NCBI GenBank assembly: GCA_049317725.1
Contig: JBMOHS010000001.1
Coordinates: 1 to 64,000, forward strand
From: CAIOZW01 sp049317725
Lineage (GTDB): Bacteria > Acidobacteriota > Blastocatellia > RBC074
DNA length: 64,000 nucleotides
Direction: 5' to 3'
Position numbers and translations under genes: made by a program. This document shows positions 23,044-35,536 of the stretch, piece by piece. The notes below the pieces were generated by a model. It worked only from the letters and a program-made list of their open reading frames with translations, made no database searches and was not told where the DNA came from. Each line of letters begins with the position of its first letter. Position 1 is the stretch's first letter.

Positions 23044-24456
23044 TCAGCTCTCGACCGAAGATCCTGGAGGGAGTTGGTGTCGCGCCCGGACGCCGGGGGA
23101 GGCTTTCCGGGAAGGTGGAAGGGAGAGCCGCCCGGCGGGCCGGCGTCTCTCCTCGCGATTCGCCACCAGCGGGTCGCGCATCGTCGCCAGCGCGGCCAAG
23201 ATCAACGCGAGCTGGGCGTTGACGGTCACCTGCAGATTGAAATCGACGATGCTATGGACGGCCATCGCGAAGCATCCGGCGAGGGCCCCGAGAACGATCG
23301 ATCGATGGCGCTGATCCGTCGTCTGAGCCAACGCCATCCCCCTCACGAAGAGGAGCGCGACGAAGAGGATCGCGATCCCCCCACCGACGATTCCGGTGTC
23401 GGCGAGAACTTGCAGATAGTCGTTGTGGGTCTGTTCGACCCGTTGGGTGCCTGCGCTCGGATCGTAGCGGGGATAGACGTACGGGAAGGCACCGAGACCG
23501 ACCCCGAACCACGGGTAGTCACGGACCAGCCGACCGGTCGCCTGCCAGATCTCGCGTCGACTGAACCGCTCTTCCGCCGACTGGACGGCTTCGAGTTCAC
23601 TGCCTGTCTGGGCGAGGTTCTGGACGAGCCCTTCCGAACCGACGACCAGCAGGGCGGTGACGATGGCGGTGGCGCCAAGACCGAGGACACCAGCCGATCG
23701 GAGGATCCGGCCCCCGCGGCCCCCTCTTCGTTGAAAGAGGAGCGGAACCGCGACGAAGGCCAGAAAGAGCAATGTGGATCCGAGGGCAATCAGCCCGCCC
23801 CGCGAAGCCGAGAGGACGACGCCGGCGGAGAGGAGCAGCAGCCCGCTGCCATAGAGGGCCAGCCACTCCCGGCGCGTGCTGCGCCCCAGCAGAAGCCCCC
23901 CGAAGAGCCCCGCCCCCATCACCAGAAATCCCGCAAAATGGTTGCGGTTGACAAAGGGCCCGAAAGCCCCTCGCTGCCAGACGACCTTTCCAATAAAGTT
24001 CTGGCCAATGCCGACGAGGGCAATGCCCACGCAGACCAGCAAGAGGGCCCGCACCAGCAGGTCGCGCCGTCTCGGCGTCGTCACCACCTCCGAGACGAGC
24101 AGCAGAAAAGCGGTGGAGGCAAACAGCTTGAGCAGGGCTTGAAAGGTGGCCGATGGTTGATGGCTGATCGTGTCAGTGGGAATCTCACCCTGCCAGAAGG
24201 TGGCGAGAGGGCCGAGAGAATCGAGCGGCAGCACCTGGAAGAGTCCGACCAGGAGCAAGGCGATCAGCGGGAGAAGCAACGGTTGCCGCGGCACCCACGA
24301 GTGTCCTTCGAGGGCCTGCCGCCAGCACCAGAGGACCAGTCCAAGCAGGATCAACAGCTCCCACAACGCGGTCGACCAAGGCTCCACTGAGCCATACGGC
24401 AGCGGGGTCAGAACGACCAGCAAGAGAATCAGCAAATAGATCAGCCTCCCCAGCAC
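23044..24456 (-). CDS. O-antigen ligase/polymerase-like membrane protein (Wzy/WaaL family)
   Basis: The 470-residue integral membrane protein has about ten to twelve hydrophobic segments, starting LIYLLILLLVVLTPLPYG. The O-antigen ligase signature lies in the large periplasmic loop and the following helix: YPWFGVGLGAFPYVYPRYDP and VEQTHNDYLQVLADTGIVGG. SASRGGLIALG precedes it. Such proteins polymerise or transfer lipid-linked glycans. The start is a GTG with a GGAGAGGA site upstream. The Arg/Pro-rich C-terminal tail is unusual. It is the last gene of a minus-strand arm that diverges from the Wza-like gene, so it belongs to the EPS locus. A second protein of this family is encoded at 44538-45890. 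Confidence 0.88.
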   Translation of the reverse strand: MLGRLIYLLILLLVVLTPLPYGSVEPWSTALWELLILLGLVLWCWRQALEGHSWVPRQPLLLPLIALLLVGLFQVLPLDSLGPLATFWQGEIPTDTISHQPSATFQALLKLFASTAFLLLVSEVVTTPRRRDLLVRALLLVCVGIALVGIGQNFIGKVVWQRGAFGPFVNRNHFAGFLVMGAGLFGGLLLGRSTRREWLALYGSGLLLLSAGVVLSASRGGLIALGSTLLFLAFVAVPLLFQRRGGRGGRILRSAGVLGLGATAIVTALLVVGSEGLVQNLAQTGSELEAVQSAEERFSRREIWQATGRLVRDYPWFGVGLGAFPYVYPRYDPSAGTQRVEQTHNDYLQVLADTGIVGGGIAILFVALLFVRGMALAQTTDQRHRSIVLGALAGCFAMAVHSIVDFNLQVTVNAQLALILAALATMRDPLVANREERRRPAGRLSLPPSRKASPGVRARHQLPPGSSVES

Positions 24457-24529
24457 CGTTGACTCCTCTCCACTTTCCCCTCCCTGCCGCTCCTCCGTCT
24501 ATTCCCGAGGACGAGGCAAGGAAGGCCAT

Positions 24530-24895
24530 TCAGGTCCTTTTCTGTGTCCCGCGAATGCGCGCCCAGTGGCGGAATGGCGCGATTCTCCGCCGCGCACGGT
24601 AGGTCTCGAAGCTGGAATAGACGCGCAGCCCGAGGAGATAGAGCCCCACCAGCAACAGGCCAATGCCGGCGGCAGGTGCCCGACCGCGGATCAAGAGCCC
24701 TCCCAGCACGACCGCGTAGAGTGGGAGGAGGTAGGTCAGATCGTGCAGCAAGGCACGCCAGGCTCCCCGGACCAATGCTTTCCATGATCTCCTGCGAGGA
24801 CCGGAAGCGGCCGTCACCGCCTCGCCGGGCAGAACGAGCACGGTCGGGGCCGCGTCGGGATGCGCTTGGGTGGTGGTTCGTGGAGGGCGTGGCAT
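24530..24895 (-). CDS. Small membrane protein of unknown function
   Basis: The predicted 121-residue product has a charged N-terminus, two hydrophobic segments (LTYLLPLYAVVLGGLLI and AAGIGLLLVGLYLLGL) and a strongly basic C-terminus (YRARRRIAPFRHWARIRGTQKRT). I know no family for it. The ATG at 24895 has GGGAGAAG upstream; a longer start at 24925 is possible. It lies between the TPR/jelly-roll gene and the ligase-like gene on the same strand, so it is probably co-transcribed and works at the membrane with the polysaccharide machinery. The membrane segments argue that this frame is the coding one. Confidence 0.6.
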   Translation of the reverse strand: MPRPPRTTTQAHPDAAPTVLVLPGEAVTAASGPRRRSWKALVRGAWRALLHDLTYLLPLYAVVLGGLLIRGRAPAAGIGLLLVGLYLLGLRVYSSFETYRARRRIAPFRHWARIRGTQKRT

Positions 24896-24980
24896 CTTGG
24901 TCTTCTCCCAGAATTCCGCGCGCATTGTACTGGGTTTGCTGCCAAAGGAAAATCAGCGAGTGCTCCTTCTGAGCCAAATC

Positions 24981-26387
24981 TCACCGACCCGGGGCGGCAC
25001 CTGGGCAGAGGGTGAGCGAGAGGCTGTCAAGCCAGATCCGCCCCTCGATGGCACAGAATGGATCGGCACACGGCGGGCGCTGCAGCCGAACCGTCAGTGC
25101 GGTCGTGGCCGGACCGGTGCGAACTCGCAGGCTCTGCTCCCCCCACTCGGCCAATTCCGCGGGAAAAGGAGGAGTGGCAGCATAGGCCCCACCCGAACGG
25201 CCAAGGTCTCTCTCCGCGGCCGGGTCGAGCAGTTCGAGCCGAGGCAGGCTCAAGCTCATCAATCCTTTTGTCCGCAGAAAGAAGCGGAGGCAGTAGCTCC
25301 GATTGGGGAGAGCGGGAATGGTCTGCGAGGCGATCGTCGCGGCTTGGTTGCTCTCCAGCTTGAAGCTGACCCGCAGGCTCTGACTGCCAGCATAGGGATC
25401 CTGGCGATCGAGCGTGACGCGAACCCCTGTTCCTGGTTGGATCCGCCATTCGTGGAAGGGTGCTGTCGAATGGAGCGCAACGCGCTCCTCAAAGTCGCCA
25501 TTGGCCAGAAGGGAGTCGTCATCCGGGCTGGGTCGGTCGGGAAGCTCGATCGACTGCCAGATCCGATAGGCCTCGGCGTAGCGCCCCAGTGCGATCAAGC
25601 TGTTGGCAAATTCGCGCCCTTCCTGGGGCCCTGGAGCAGCGAGGCGTGCCCAGAGATCGAGGCCTGCCTGCGGCTGGTTCCGGCGGACGAGGAGAATCGC
25701 CATGCGGGCGAGGACCTCCGGAGAAGGTGCCAGCGCGTCGGCAATCGCCGCGGCATCGCCACGGTAGGAGGACCAGGCGTAGTCAAAAATGAGGGGGAAG
25801 GCTCCGGGGCGAACCGCCAGCGCCGCGCGCATCTGCCGAAACGCTGCATCGCGATCCCCACCGGATCGAAGGAGATGATTGCCGAGCGCCCAGTGGGTCT
25901 CGAAGTAGTTCGGGGCCAAGGCGAGAGCGCGGGTGAAGGCAGCGCGGGCCGCCGTTTCATCGAGGGGGAGATCCCCGCGCAGATCTGCGGGCAGGTCACG
26001 ACCGCGGGCACCTGTCCGGTCGAGAGCGCGCCCCAGGGCCAGCCAGTTGCGATAATCGGCCGGTGCCAACCGAACCGCCCAGGCGACGTCGGTCAACGCC
26101 CGTCCGGCGTCGGCAGACTCGCCCGCCTCCGCGGCCAAGGCCATCTCCAAGCTCGCCCGCCGCAAACGCGCTGTCACATCGTTCGGTTGATAAGCGATGG
26201 CCCGGTCGAGCGCCTCGCGCTGCCCCTCCAACGCCAACCCGGGTAGCCGCTCGACCGACGAGGTCAGGCTCTCGCTGACCGCCGAGCGGATGATCGCCCA
26301 GGCGAGCCAAGCCCCGCCGATCGTCGCCAGCAGCGCGAGCAGGACCCTCGAACCACGAGAAAGCCAAGCCATCGTTGCCCCTCGCAT
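24981..26387 (-). CDS. Membrane-anchored TPR protein with C-terminal jelly-roll domain
   Basis: The 468-residue product has one N-terminal transmembrane helix (VLLALLATIGGAWLAWAII), then TPR-like helical pairs (about residues 55-290; NYFETHWALGNHLLRSG, PEVLARMAILLVRRNQPQAG). The C-terminal ~160 residues look like a carbohydrate-binding jelly roll (SLLANGDFEERVAL, DPYAGSQSLRVSF, LWLDSLSL-like ending). The family is not recognised by name, but TPR proteins of this build occur beside O-antigen ligase genes in EPS loci. AAGGAGG upstream fixes the ATG at 26387, although the frame stays open to 26591. It probably scaffolds or guides the polymer outside the inner membrane (inference). Confidence 0.75.
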   Translation of the reverse strand: MRGATMAWLSRGSRVLLALLATIGGAWLAWAIIRSAVSESLTSSVERLPGLALEGQREALDRAIAYQPNDVTARLRRASLEMALAAEAGESADAGRALTDVAWAVRLAPADYRNWLALGRALDRTGARGRDLPADLRGDLPLDETAARAAFTRALALAPNYFETHWALGNHLLRSGGDRDAAFRQMRAALAVRPGAFPLIFDYAWSSYRGDAAAIADALAPSPEVLARMAILLVRRNQPQAGLDLWARLAAPGPQEGREFANSLIALGRYAEAYRIWQSIELPDRPSPDDDSLLANGDFEERVALHSTAPFHEWRIQPGTGVRVTLDRQDPYAGSQSLRVSFKLESNQAATIASQTIPALPNRSYCLRFFLRTKGLMSLSLPRLELLDPAAERDLGRSGGAYAATPPFPAELAEWGEQSLRVRTGPATTALTVRLQRPPCADPFCAIEGRIWLDSLSLTLCPGAAPGR

Positions 26388-26515
26388 TCGTCCCCTCCTT
26401 GCCCTCTCCACTCTCCTCGTCGTGGTGCGATTCCTCTCTCTCCGCAGAAAAGAGAGCGACTGCTTCTTTGAGTGCTCGCCCCCCACCCCCACCAGATCCT
26501 CGCCTGGGAACCGAC

Positions 26516-26544
26516 AGGGTAGCCAATTGACACTCAATCGACAA
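26516..26544 (-). promoter_or_regulatory. Candidate promoter of the minus-strand EPS arm
   Basis: On the minus strand TTGTCG (26544-26539) and TACCCT (26521-26516) are separated by 17 bases; the matches are four and three of six. It overlaps the plus-strand promoter at 26527-26555, so the two polymerases would exclude each other. The leader to the ATG at 26387 would be about 120 bases. Confidence 0.35.
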
Positions 26545-26555
26545 GCCGCCATACT
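26527..26555 (+). promoter_or_regulatory. Probable sigma70 promoter heading the EPS operon
   Basis: TTGACA (26527-26532, perfect) and CATACT (26550-26555, four of six) are separated by exactly 17 bases. Transcription would begin near 26562, giving a leader of about 170 bases before the Wza-like gene. The leader has two short hairpins, one with stem CCGG in 26620-26640 and one CGAAG/CTTCG just before the AAGGAGGG ribosome site. I could not match it to a known riboswitch. Confidence 0.6.
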
Positions 26556-26732
26556 TGAGAAGTCGTTTGGACCTCGCAGATGTTGCATCAATTGGAGATA
26601 TCTGGAAAATCGCCGGGAGGAAACCGCCGGAAAAGCGAGATGGTCGCGGGTTCGGGATTAACGCCTCCCCGCCTTGTCCAGAAGGATTTGATCGTTCCGA
26701 AGAGAAGAAGACTTCGCGAGAAGGAGGGCACA

Positions 26733-27941
26733 ATGAGCCGAGCCTACAGAGTCGATAGAGCCGACGCACGGATGGATCGGGAAGAAACACGGTTCTGGCG
26801 GAATTTCTGCTCGTGGCGATGGGGAGCAAACTTCTTCCTCGGCCTCGCGATCCTTGCCGGTCAGGCCCTCGGGCAATCTGCAGCACCTCCCCTTGGGACG
26901 CCGGGAAGCACTGCCCCCACTTCTGGTGCCGCAGTGGCAGCCAAGGGTGGGATCGAACGGATTCCGGATGCCTCCCCCCGCGAGGACGACAGCTATCGGA
27001 TTGGCCCCGGGGATCTGCTCGACGTGCGGGTCTACGGGCGAGCCGAATTGACACGGGAGGTGCGTGTCACCAATGAGGGACGAATCCGCCTGCCCTTCCT
27101 CGAGGAGGTCCAGGTCGCCTGCCAGACAGAGGCTCAACTCTCCGAAAAGATTGCCACCCAGTACCGCAAGTATCTGCGTGATCCTCAGGTCGACGTCTTT
27201 GTCCGGGAGTACAAGAGCCAGCCCGTCTCGGTCATCGGATCGGTCATGCAGCCCGGCCGCTTTCAGTTGCAGCGTCGGGTTCGTCTTCTCGAACTGTTGA
27301 CCTTCGCGGGAGGACCCGGGGGGAGCGCTGGCGGAGTCGTCCACGTCATCCGAGGGAGCGCGCCAGACTTCTGCGAGGCCCAAGTGGAGAAGGTCCAGGC
27401 GGTGCCCGCCGTCGCTCCAGTCGAGCCAACTCCTCGTTCGAGCGAGGTGGACCAATCCCTTGCCGGCAGCCAAGCAACCATTCCCATTTCGATCGACCAC
27501 GGAGATGCGCAGTTGGTCGCCTACCGACTGCGAGATGTGCTGGTCGGAAACCCGGACTCGAACCCATTTGTCCGACCTGGTGACATCATCAGCGTTCCGG
27601 AGACTGACCAAGTCTTCATCACTGGCGCAGTCATCAAGCCCGGAGCGATTCCGATGCGCAGTCGATTGACGCTCCTCCAGGCCCTGGGGATCGCTGGAGG
27701 GTTTCAGCCCGATGCCGCCCGCTCGCGGGTCCGGGTAATCCGGCTCGATCCACAGACCCGAACCAACCAGGAGATCGTCTACAACATCGACGAGATTCAG
27801 CGACGCAAGGCAGAGGATGTCGTGCTTCTCCCCAATGATGTGGTTCACGCCCCCTCCTCGATGCCGAAGAGTATGGGACGAGGAATCCTGGGGGTGAGTC
27901 TCAACATGCTGAGCACGATCCCCTTCCTGATCATGCGGTAA
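26733..27941 (+). CDS. Polysaccharide export protein, Wza-like with SLBB domains
   Basis: The 402-residue product carries a signal sequence (NFFLGLAILAGQALGQS, no lipobox cysteine seen), then the polysaccharide export domain (YRIGPGDLLDVRVYGRAELTREVRVTNEGRIRLPFLEEVQV), a first SLBB segment (PVSVIGSVMQPGRFQLQ) and a second (VFITGAVIKPGAIPMRSR). Proteins of this family form the outer-membrane channel for EPS or capsule. A ~75-residue insertion lies between the two SLBB parts (about residues 215-290). AAGGAGGG six bases upstream fixes the ATG at 26733. It is the first gene of the plus-strand EPS operon; the Wzc-like kinase follows by 26 bases. Confidence 0.92.
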   Translation: MSRAYRVDRADARMDREETRFWRNFCSWRWGANFFLGLAILAGQALGQSAAPPLGTPGSTAPTSGAAVAAKGGIERIPDASPREDDSYRIGPGDLLDVRVYGRAELTREVRVTNEGRIRLPFLEEVQVACQTEAQLSEKIATQYRKYLRDPQVDVFVREYKSQPVSVIGSVMQPGRFQLQRRVRLLELLTFAGGPGGSAGGVVHVIRGSAPDFCEAQVEKVQAVPAVAPVEPTPRSSEVDQSLAGSQATIPISIDHGDAQLVAYRLRDVLVGNPDSNPFVRPGDIISVPETDQVFITGAVIKPGAIPMRSRLTLLQALGIAGGFQPDAARSRVRVIRLDPQTRTNQEIVYNIDEIQRRKAEDVVLLPNDVVHAPSSMPKSMGRGILGVSLNMLSTIPFLIMR

Positions 27942-27967
27942 CCGCGGAGCGAGAGAAAGAGATCGGC

Positions 27968-30355
<2,388 letters not shown>

Positions 30356-30570
30356 GGTCCTTCGGATTAGCCTCTCAGCGATTCTTCCCTTGCTCCGACT
30401 CCTCCGCGGGGGTAGGTCCATCTCCGGCTGGAGGGGCGAATGGAATCAGGGTGCTGCCTCGGCACGAGGTTTCCTTCAAGGTCTGACTTGTGAGGGAGAG
30501 CTGTGCCCAGTCGATTCAGGCCGCAGATCCAACGTGTGAAGAAGAGACCGTACGTCGGGAGCAGAAACAG

Positions 30571-32493
30571 ATGTGTGGGATTGTCGGGGTCGCGACGAGG
30601 AGAGGACGGGAGGAGGCGATCGTCGCCGTCCAGCGGGGACTGCAGTCGCTGGGCCACCGGGGGCCTGACGACGAGGGCTGGGCCTTGATCAAAGACGGGA
30701 GTGAGGGCCAAGGAGGAGCGGGCTGGACGGTCTGCTTCGGCCATCGGCGTCTCTCGATCCTCGACCCGACGCCAGCGGGCCATCAACCGATGCAGGATGC
30801 CGCGAAAGGGGACTGGATCACTTACAACGGGGAGGTCTTCAACCATCAGCACCTGCGGGAGACCCTCGTCACGCAAGGTGTGCGGTTTGACTCGCGAACC
30901 GACACGGAAGTGGTGCTGAAGTCCTTCGGGCGGGAGGGTGGGAGGGCGCTGCGGACTTGGCACGGGATGTTTGCCTTCGGGTTTTGGGAGGCAGCGGCCG
31001 AGCGGCTGAGCTTGGTACGGGATCGCCTGGGGATCAAGCCGCTCTACTACTACCAGAGCGAGGAGCGCTTCGTCTTTGGGTCCGAGGTGCGGGCCTTGCT
31101 GGCGACTGGGCTTGTACCGCGTCGGCTCTCGGGCCGGGCGGTGGAGCAGTTCCTCGCCTACGGCTCGGTCGAGGCGCCGCTGACGATCGTCGAAGGGATC
31201 CAGGCAGTCCTGCCAGGTCAACAGGTCGAGTTTGTCCGGGGGGTGGTCCGGGCGGAGAGCTACTGGAAACCAATGCCGCACAGAGGGGAGCAGGCGGCCC
31301 CGGCAGACGCTTCCCTGGTTGAAGAGGTGCAGGACTTGGCCCTCGAAGCGGTGCGGCTCTGGCGAGTCTCCGACGTCCCGATCAGCCTCTTCCTCAGCGG
31401 TGGGATCGATTCGGGAGCGCTCCTGTCGCTGTTGCGGCAATCCTCCGACGAGCCGATTCACTCCTTCTGCTTGCGGTTTGAGGGAGAGGGGACAGACGAA
31501 GGAGCGGTTGCGGAGACGGTCGCCCGGCACTACGGCGCCGTCCATCGCACAGTCACACGGACGGAGGAGGAGGCGCGCACCCGGCTGAAGAGGGCGGTCG
31601 CGGCGCTCGACCAGCCCTCGATCGATGGGATCAACACGTGGTTTCTCTCGGAAGCGGTCAGCGAGGCTGGCTTCAAGGTGGCCCTGTCAGGCTTGGGGGG
31701 GGATGAGGGCTTTCTGGGATATGGGTTCTTCCAGACGCTGCGGCGCGACGAGCGGTGGCGCAGGCTTGGGGAGATGGTCCCAGGCGTGATCCGGGAGGTC
31801 CTTGCCGCGCTGCTGGTCCGGCTGCCTCTCGGACGCACCGCCAAGCTGGAGGCCCTGCTGCGGGGGGAGACCGCCGGGGTCCCAACGGTCCGCCTCCATC
31901 GCCAACTCTTCACGCCGACGCAGCGGCGGCACCTGCGCGGACAGGAAGGGAGTAGACCAGAAGCGATCAACTGGATCGACGATCTGGCGACGGGATGGGG
32001 TGAGACCGACCCGATCAATTTGGCGTCGGCCATCGAGATGAGCGGGTACCTGCCCAACACCCTGCTGCGCGACACCGACACGATGAGCATGGCCCACGGG
32101 CTGGAAGTCCGGGTTCCCTTCCTCGATCACCGGCTGATCGAACGGCTTCTCGAACTGCCGGGAAGGGTCAAATTGCGAACGGGATCGGCGAAGTGGCTGC
32201 TGGTCGCGGCGGCGGGAGACCTGCCAGAGATCGTCACGCAACGACGGAAGCAGGGGTTTGAACTCCCCTTCGATCGTTGGCTCCGAGGGGCGCTCCGGGA
32301 AGAGATGGTCGAGGCGCTCGCGTCGAAGACGTGGGAAGGGTGGCTCGATCGTCGGGCGGTGAACCAAGTCTGGGAAGGCTTTCTCGCGCAACGGCTGAGC
32401 TGGTCGCGTGTCTGGGCGCTCTATGTCCTCCGGGAATGGATCGAGCGCCACCTCTCCCCTGGGCAGTCAGCAATCGAGGGACCCGTGAGATGA
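30571..32493 (+). CDS. AsnB-like glutamine amidotransferase / asparagine synthase (first copy)
   Basis: The 640-residue protein has the N-terminal nucleophile Cys2 (MCGIVGVATRRG) of class-II glutaminases, followed by RGPDDEGW, GHRRLSILD and YNGEVFNH. The synthase domain has the ATP-pyrophosphatase loop FLSGGIDSGALLSL and later LSGLGGDEGFLGYG and LRDTDTMSMAHGLEVRVPFLD. It ligates glutamine-derived ammonia to an acyl-adenylate. In an EPS locus the acceptor may be a sugar carboxylate rather than aspartate, as for WbpS-like enzymes (inference). The ATG at 30571 must be the start because Cys2 is catalytic. The 215 bases upstream show nothing clear. The end overlaps wzm by ATGA. Confidence 0.9.
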   Translation: MCGIVGVATRRGREEAIVAVQRGLQSLGHRGPDDEGWALIKDGSEGQGGAGWTVCFGHRRLSILDPTPAGHQPMQDAAKGDWITYNGEVFNHQHLRETLVTQGVRFDSRTDTEVVLKSFGREGGRALRTWHGMFAFGFWEAAAERLSLVRDRLGIKPLYYYQSEERFVFGSEVRALLATGLVPRRLSGRAVEQFLAYGSVEAPLTIVEGIQAVLPGQQVEFVRGVVRAESYWKPMPHRGEQAAPADASLVEEVQDLALEAVRLWRVSDVPISLFLSGGIDSGALLSLLRQSSDEPIHSFCLRFEGEGTDEGAVAETVARHYGAVHRTVTRTEEEARTRLKRAVAALDQPSIDGINTWFLSEAVSEAGFKVALSGLGGDEGFLGYGFFQTLRRDERWRRLGEMVPGVIREVLAALLVRLPLGRTAKLEALLRGETAGVPTVRLHRQLFTPTQRRHLRGQEGSRPEAINWIDDLATGWGETDPINLASAIEMSGYLPNTLLRDTDTMSMAHGLEVRVPFLDHRLIERLLELPGRVKLRTGSAKWLLVAAAGDLPEIVTQRRKQGFELPFDRWLRGALREEMVEALASKTWEGWLDRRAVNQVWEGFLAQRLSWSRVWALYVLREWIERHLSPGQSAIEGPVR

Positions 32494-33344
32494 GGATCCA
32501 ACGTGTCGAGGAGAGCGCGAGCGGCCCACCGGACTTGGTGATTGAACCAACCAGCGGCTGGCGGCAGCCATTGGCGCTGAGCGATCTGTGGCAGTACCGC
32601 GAACTCTTCTACTTTCTGACTTGGCGCGACATCAAGGTGCGGTACAAGCAGACAGTGTTGGGCGCGGTCTGGGCACTGCTGCAGCCACTGGGGACGATGG
32701 CGCTCTTCGCGTGGATCTTCGGTCGGGTCGCACGACTGCCGTCGGACGGGCTGCCCTACCCGCTCTTCGCCTTTGCCGGGTTGATTCCATGGATCTTCTT
32801 CTCGAACGCGCTCGGGAGTGCGGGCAACAGCCTCGTCGGGAGTTCCCACCTCATCACCAAAGTCTATTTTCCACGGATTCTGATCCCAGCCTCGGCAGTC
32901 TTGGCCGGACTGGTCGACCTGGGAATCTCGATGGGAGCGCTGGGTGGGATGATGGCCTGGTATGGCATCGCGCCAAGCTGGCGGCTGTTGATCTTGCCCC
33001 TGCTGATTGGACTGACGGTGCTGCTGGCGCTGGGCGTCGGCCTCTGGCTCTCGGCGCTCCACGTACGCTTCCGGGATATTCGGTACATCATCCCGTTCTT
33101 GCTGCAGATCTGGCTCTTCGCGACGCCGATCCTCTATCCGAGGAGCGTCGTGCCTGAACAGTACCAGTGGCTCAGCCAGATCAACCCGTTGAGCGGGTTG
33201 ATCGAGGCCTACCGGGGGGTTCTGCTGGGGCTGCCCTTCAACTGGCGTGGGCTGGGGCTCGCAGCGGGAGGAACAATGGTGCTGCTGATTACCGCCGTCT
33301 ACGGGTTTCGACGAATGGAGCGCACCTTCGCCGATCTGGTCTGA
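32490..33344 (+). CDS. wzm: Polysaccharide ABC transporter permease, Wzm-like
   Basis: The 284-residue integral membrane protein has about six transmembrane helices and the ABC-2 permease pattern: FLTWRDIKVRYKQTVLGAVWALLQP at the start, FAGLIPWIFFSNAL, and the late QIWLFATPILYP and INPLSGLIEAYRGVLLG. With the ATPase encoded downstream it should export lipid-linked O-antigen or capsule chains across the inner membrane. The ATG at 32490 overlaps the preceding asnB stop as ATGA; an in-frame opening further upstream lies inside asnB and is not used. The ATPase gene follows after 24 bases. Confidence 0.93.
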   Translation: MRIQRVEESASGPPDLVIEPTSGWRQPLALSDLWQYRELFYFLTWRDIKVRYKQTVLGAVWALLQPLGTMALFAWIFGRVARLPSDGLPYPLFAFAGLIPWIFFSNALGSAGNSLVGSSHLITKVYFPRILIPASAVLAGLVDLGISMGALGGMMAWYGIAPSWRLLILPLLIGLTVLLALGVGLWLSALHVRFRDIRYIIPFLLQIWLFATPILYPRSVVPEQYQWLSQINPLSGLIEAYRGVLLGLPFNWRGLGLAAGGTMVLLITAVYGFRRMERTFADLV

Positions 33345-33368
33345 AAGGCACGTCCAAGGAGAAGAGAA

Positions 33369-34627
<1,259 letters not shown>

Positions 34628-34643
<16 letters not shown>

Positions 34644-35536
34644 CCCGCCAGACATCGACCACGCCACTCCCTTCCCCTCCCCCTGGAAAGCGAGGCTGGC
34701 CCTGGTCGGAAACCCCTTCACTGGAGGTCTCGACGCAGGAAGAGCCGGGGAGATGGCCACGCATCAGCGTCATCACTCCGTCGTACAACCAGGCCCCTTT
34801 TCTGGAGATGACGCTCCGGTCGGTGCTGCTCCAAGGCTATCCAAATCTGGAGTACATCGTCATCGATGGAGGCAGCACGGACGGGAGCGTCGCCCTGCTC
34901 GAAAAGTATGCCCCCTGGTTGACAGCCTGGGTCAGCGAGCCTGACGAGGGGCAGAGCCAAGCGATCAACAAGGGGTTGCGCCGCGCGACCGGCGAGACTC
35001 TCTGTTGGATCAACAGCGACGACTACTACTTGCCGGGCACGCTGGCAACGGTCGGCCGTCTTCTCGCGAGGCGGAAGAGGGGCGGGCCGGAGAGTCCGCG
35101 GGCACTGGTCGGGCACATCCGTAAGGTCTACGTCGATGGTCGCCCTCCCATCAAGCTGGAAGGATGCTACGAAGGGCGGAAGCGGTTGCTGCAGTTCTGG
35201 CGGGGCTACCAGATGCACCAGCCGGCGATCTTCTGGGATCGAGAGGTCTCGGAAGAGATCGGCTGGCTCGATGAGGATCTGCACCTGACGATGGACTTCG
35301 ACTACTGGGTGCGGATGTCGCGGGTGACGACCTTTCTCAATGTTGACCAGGTCTTGGCCGTCTGCCATTACCATGCGGCAGCAAAGACCGGGGATGACTA
35401 CGCGGCCTATCATCGTGCGCTGGAACGGACGGCGTGGCGCTACTGGGGCCCTCCACATCGGCGCCTCTTCTGGGAGCTGGCCGTGAGCATGGCTCGCGAG
35501 GTCTGGTGGAAGAGATGGCGAAGAGGGGGCCGATGA
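34628..35536 (+). CDS. Family 2 glycosyltransferase
   Basis: The ~302-residue protein has a GT-A fold: ISVITPSYNQAPFLEMTLRS at the nucleotide-sugar strand, EYIVIDGGSTDGS, and the metal motif in CWINSDDYYLPG. YEGRKRLLQFWRGYQMHQPAIFW and the acceptor-side WVRMSR follow, typical of colanic-acid/WcaA-like transferases. Donor and acceptor are unknown. The start is uncertain: the ATG at 34628 overlaps wzt by 16 bases, while a GTG at 34640 would give a GTGA overlap; neither has a strong ribosome site, so coupling to wzt is likely. The first ~45 residues before the fold are low complexity. Confidence 0.88.

Noticed and set aside
23038..24390. Plus-strand open frame of 450 codons opposite the O-antigen ligase-like gene
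   Set aside because: It encodes a charged, repetitive protein, while the minus strand gives consistent membrane helices and the ligase signature.
24441..24977. Alternative minus-strand frame of 178 codons over the small membrane protein
   Set aside because: It lacks membrane segments or a ribosome site; the 24530-24895 frame has both.
26562..26732. c-di-GMP or other riboswitch in the EPS leader
   Set aside because: GGAAA strings and two small hairpins are present, but the conserved cores of the riboswitches I know do not match.
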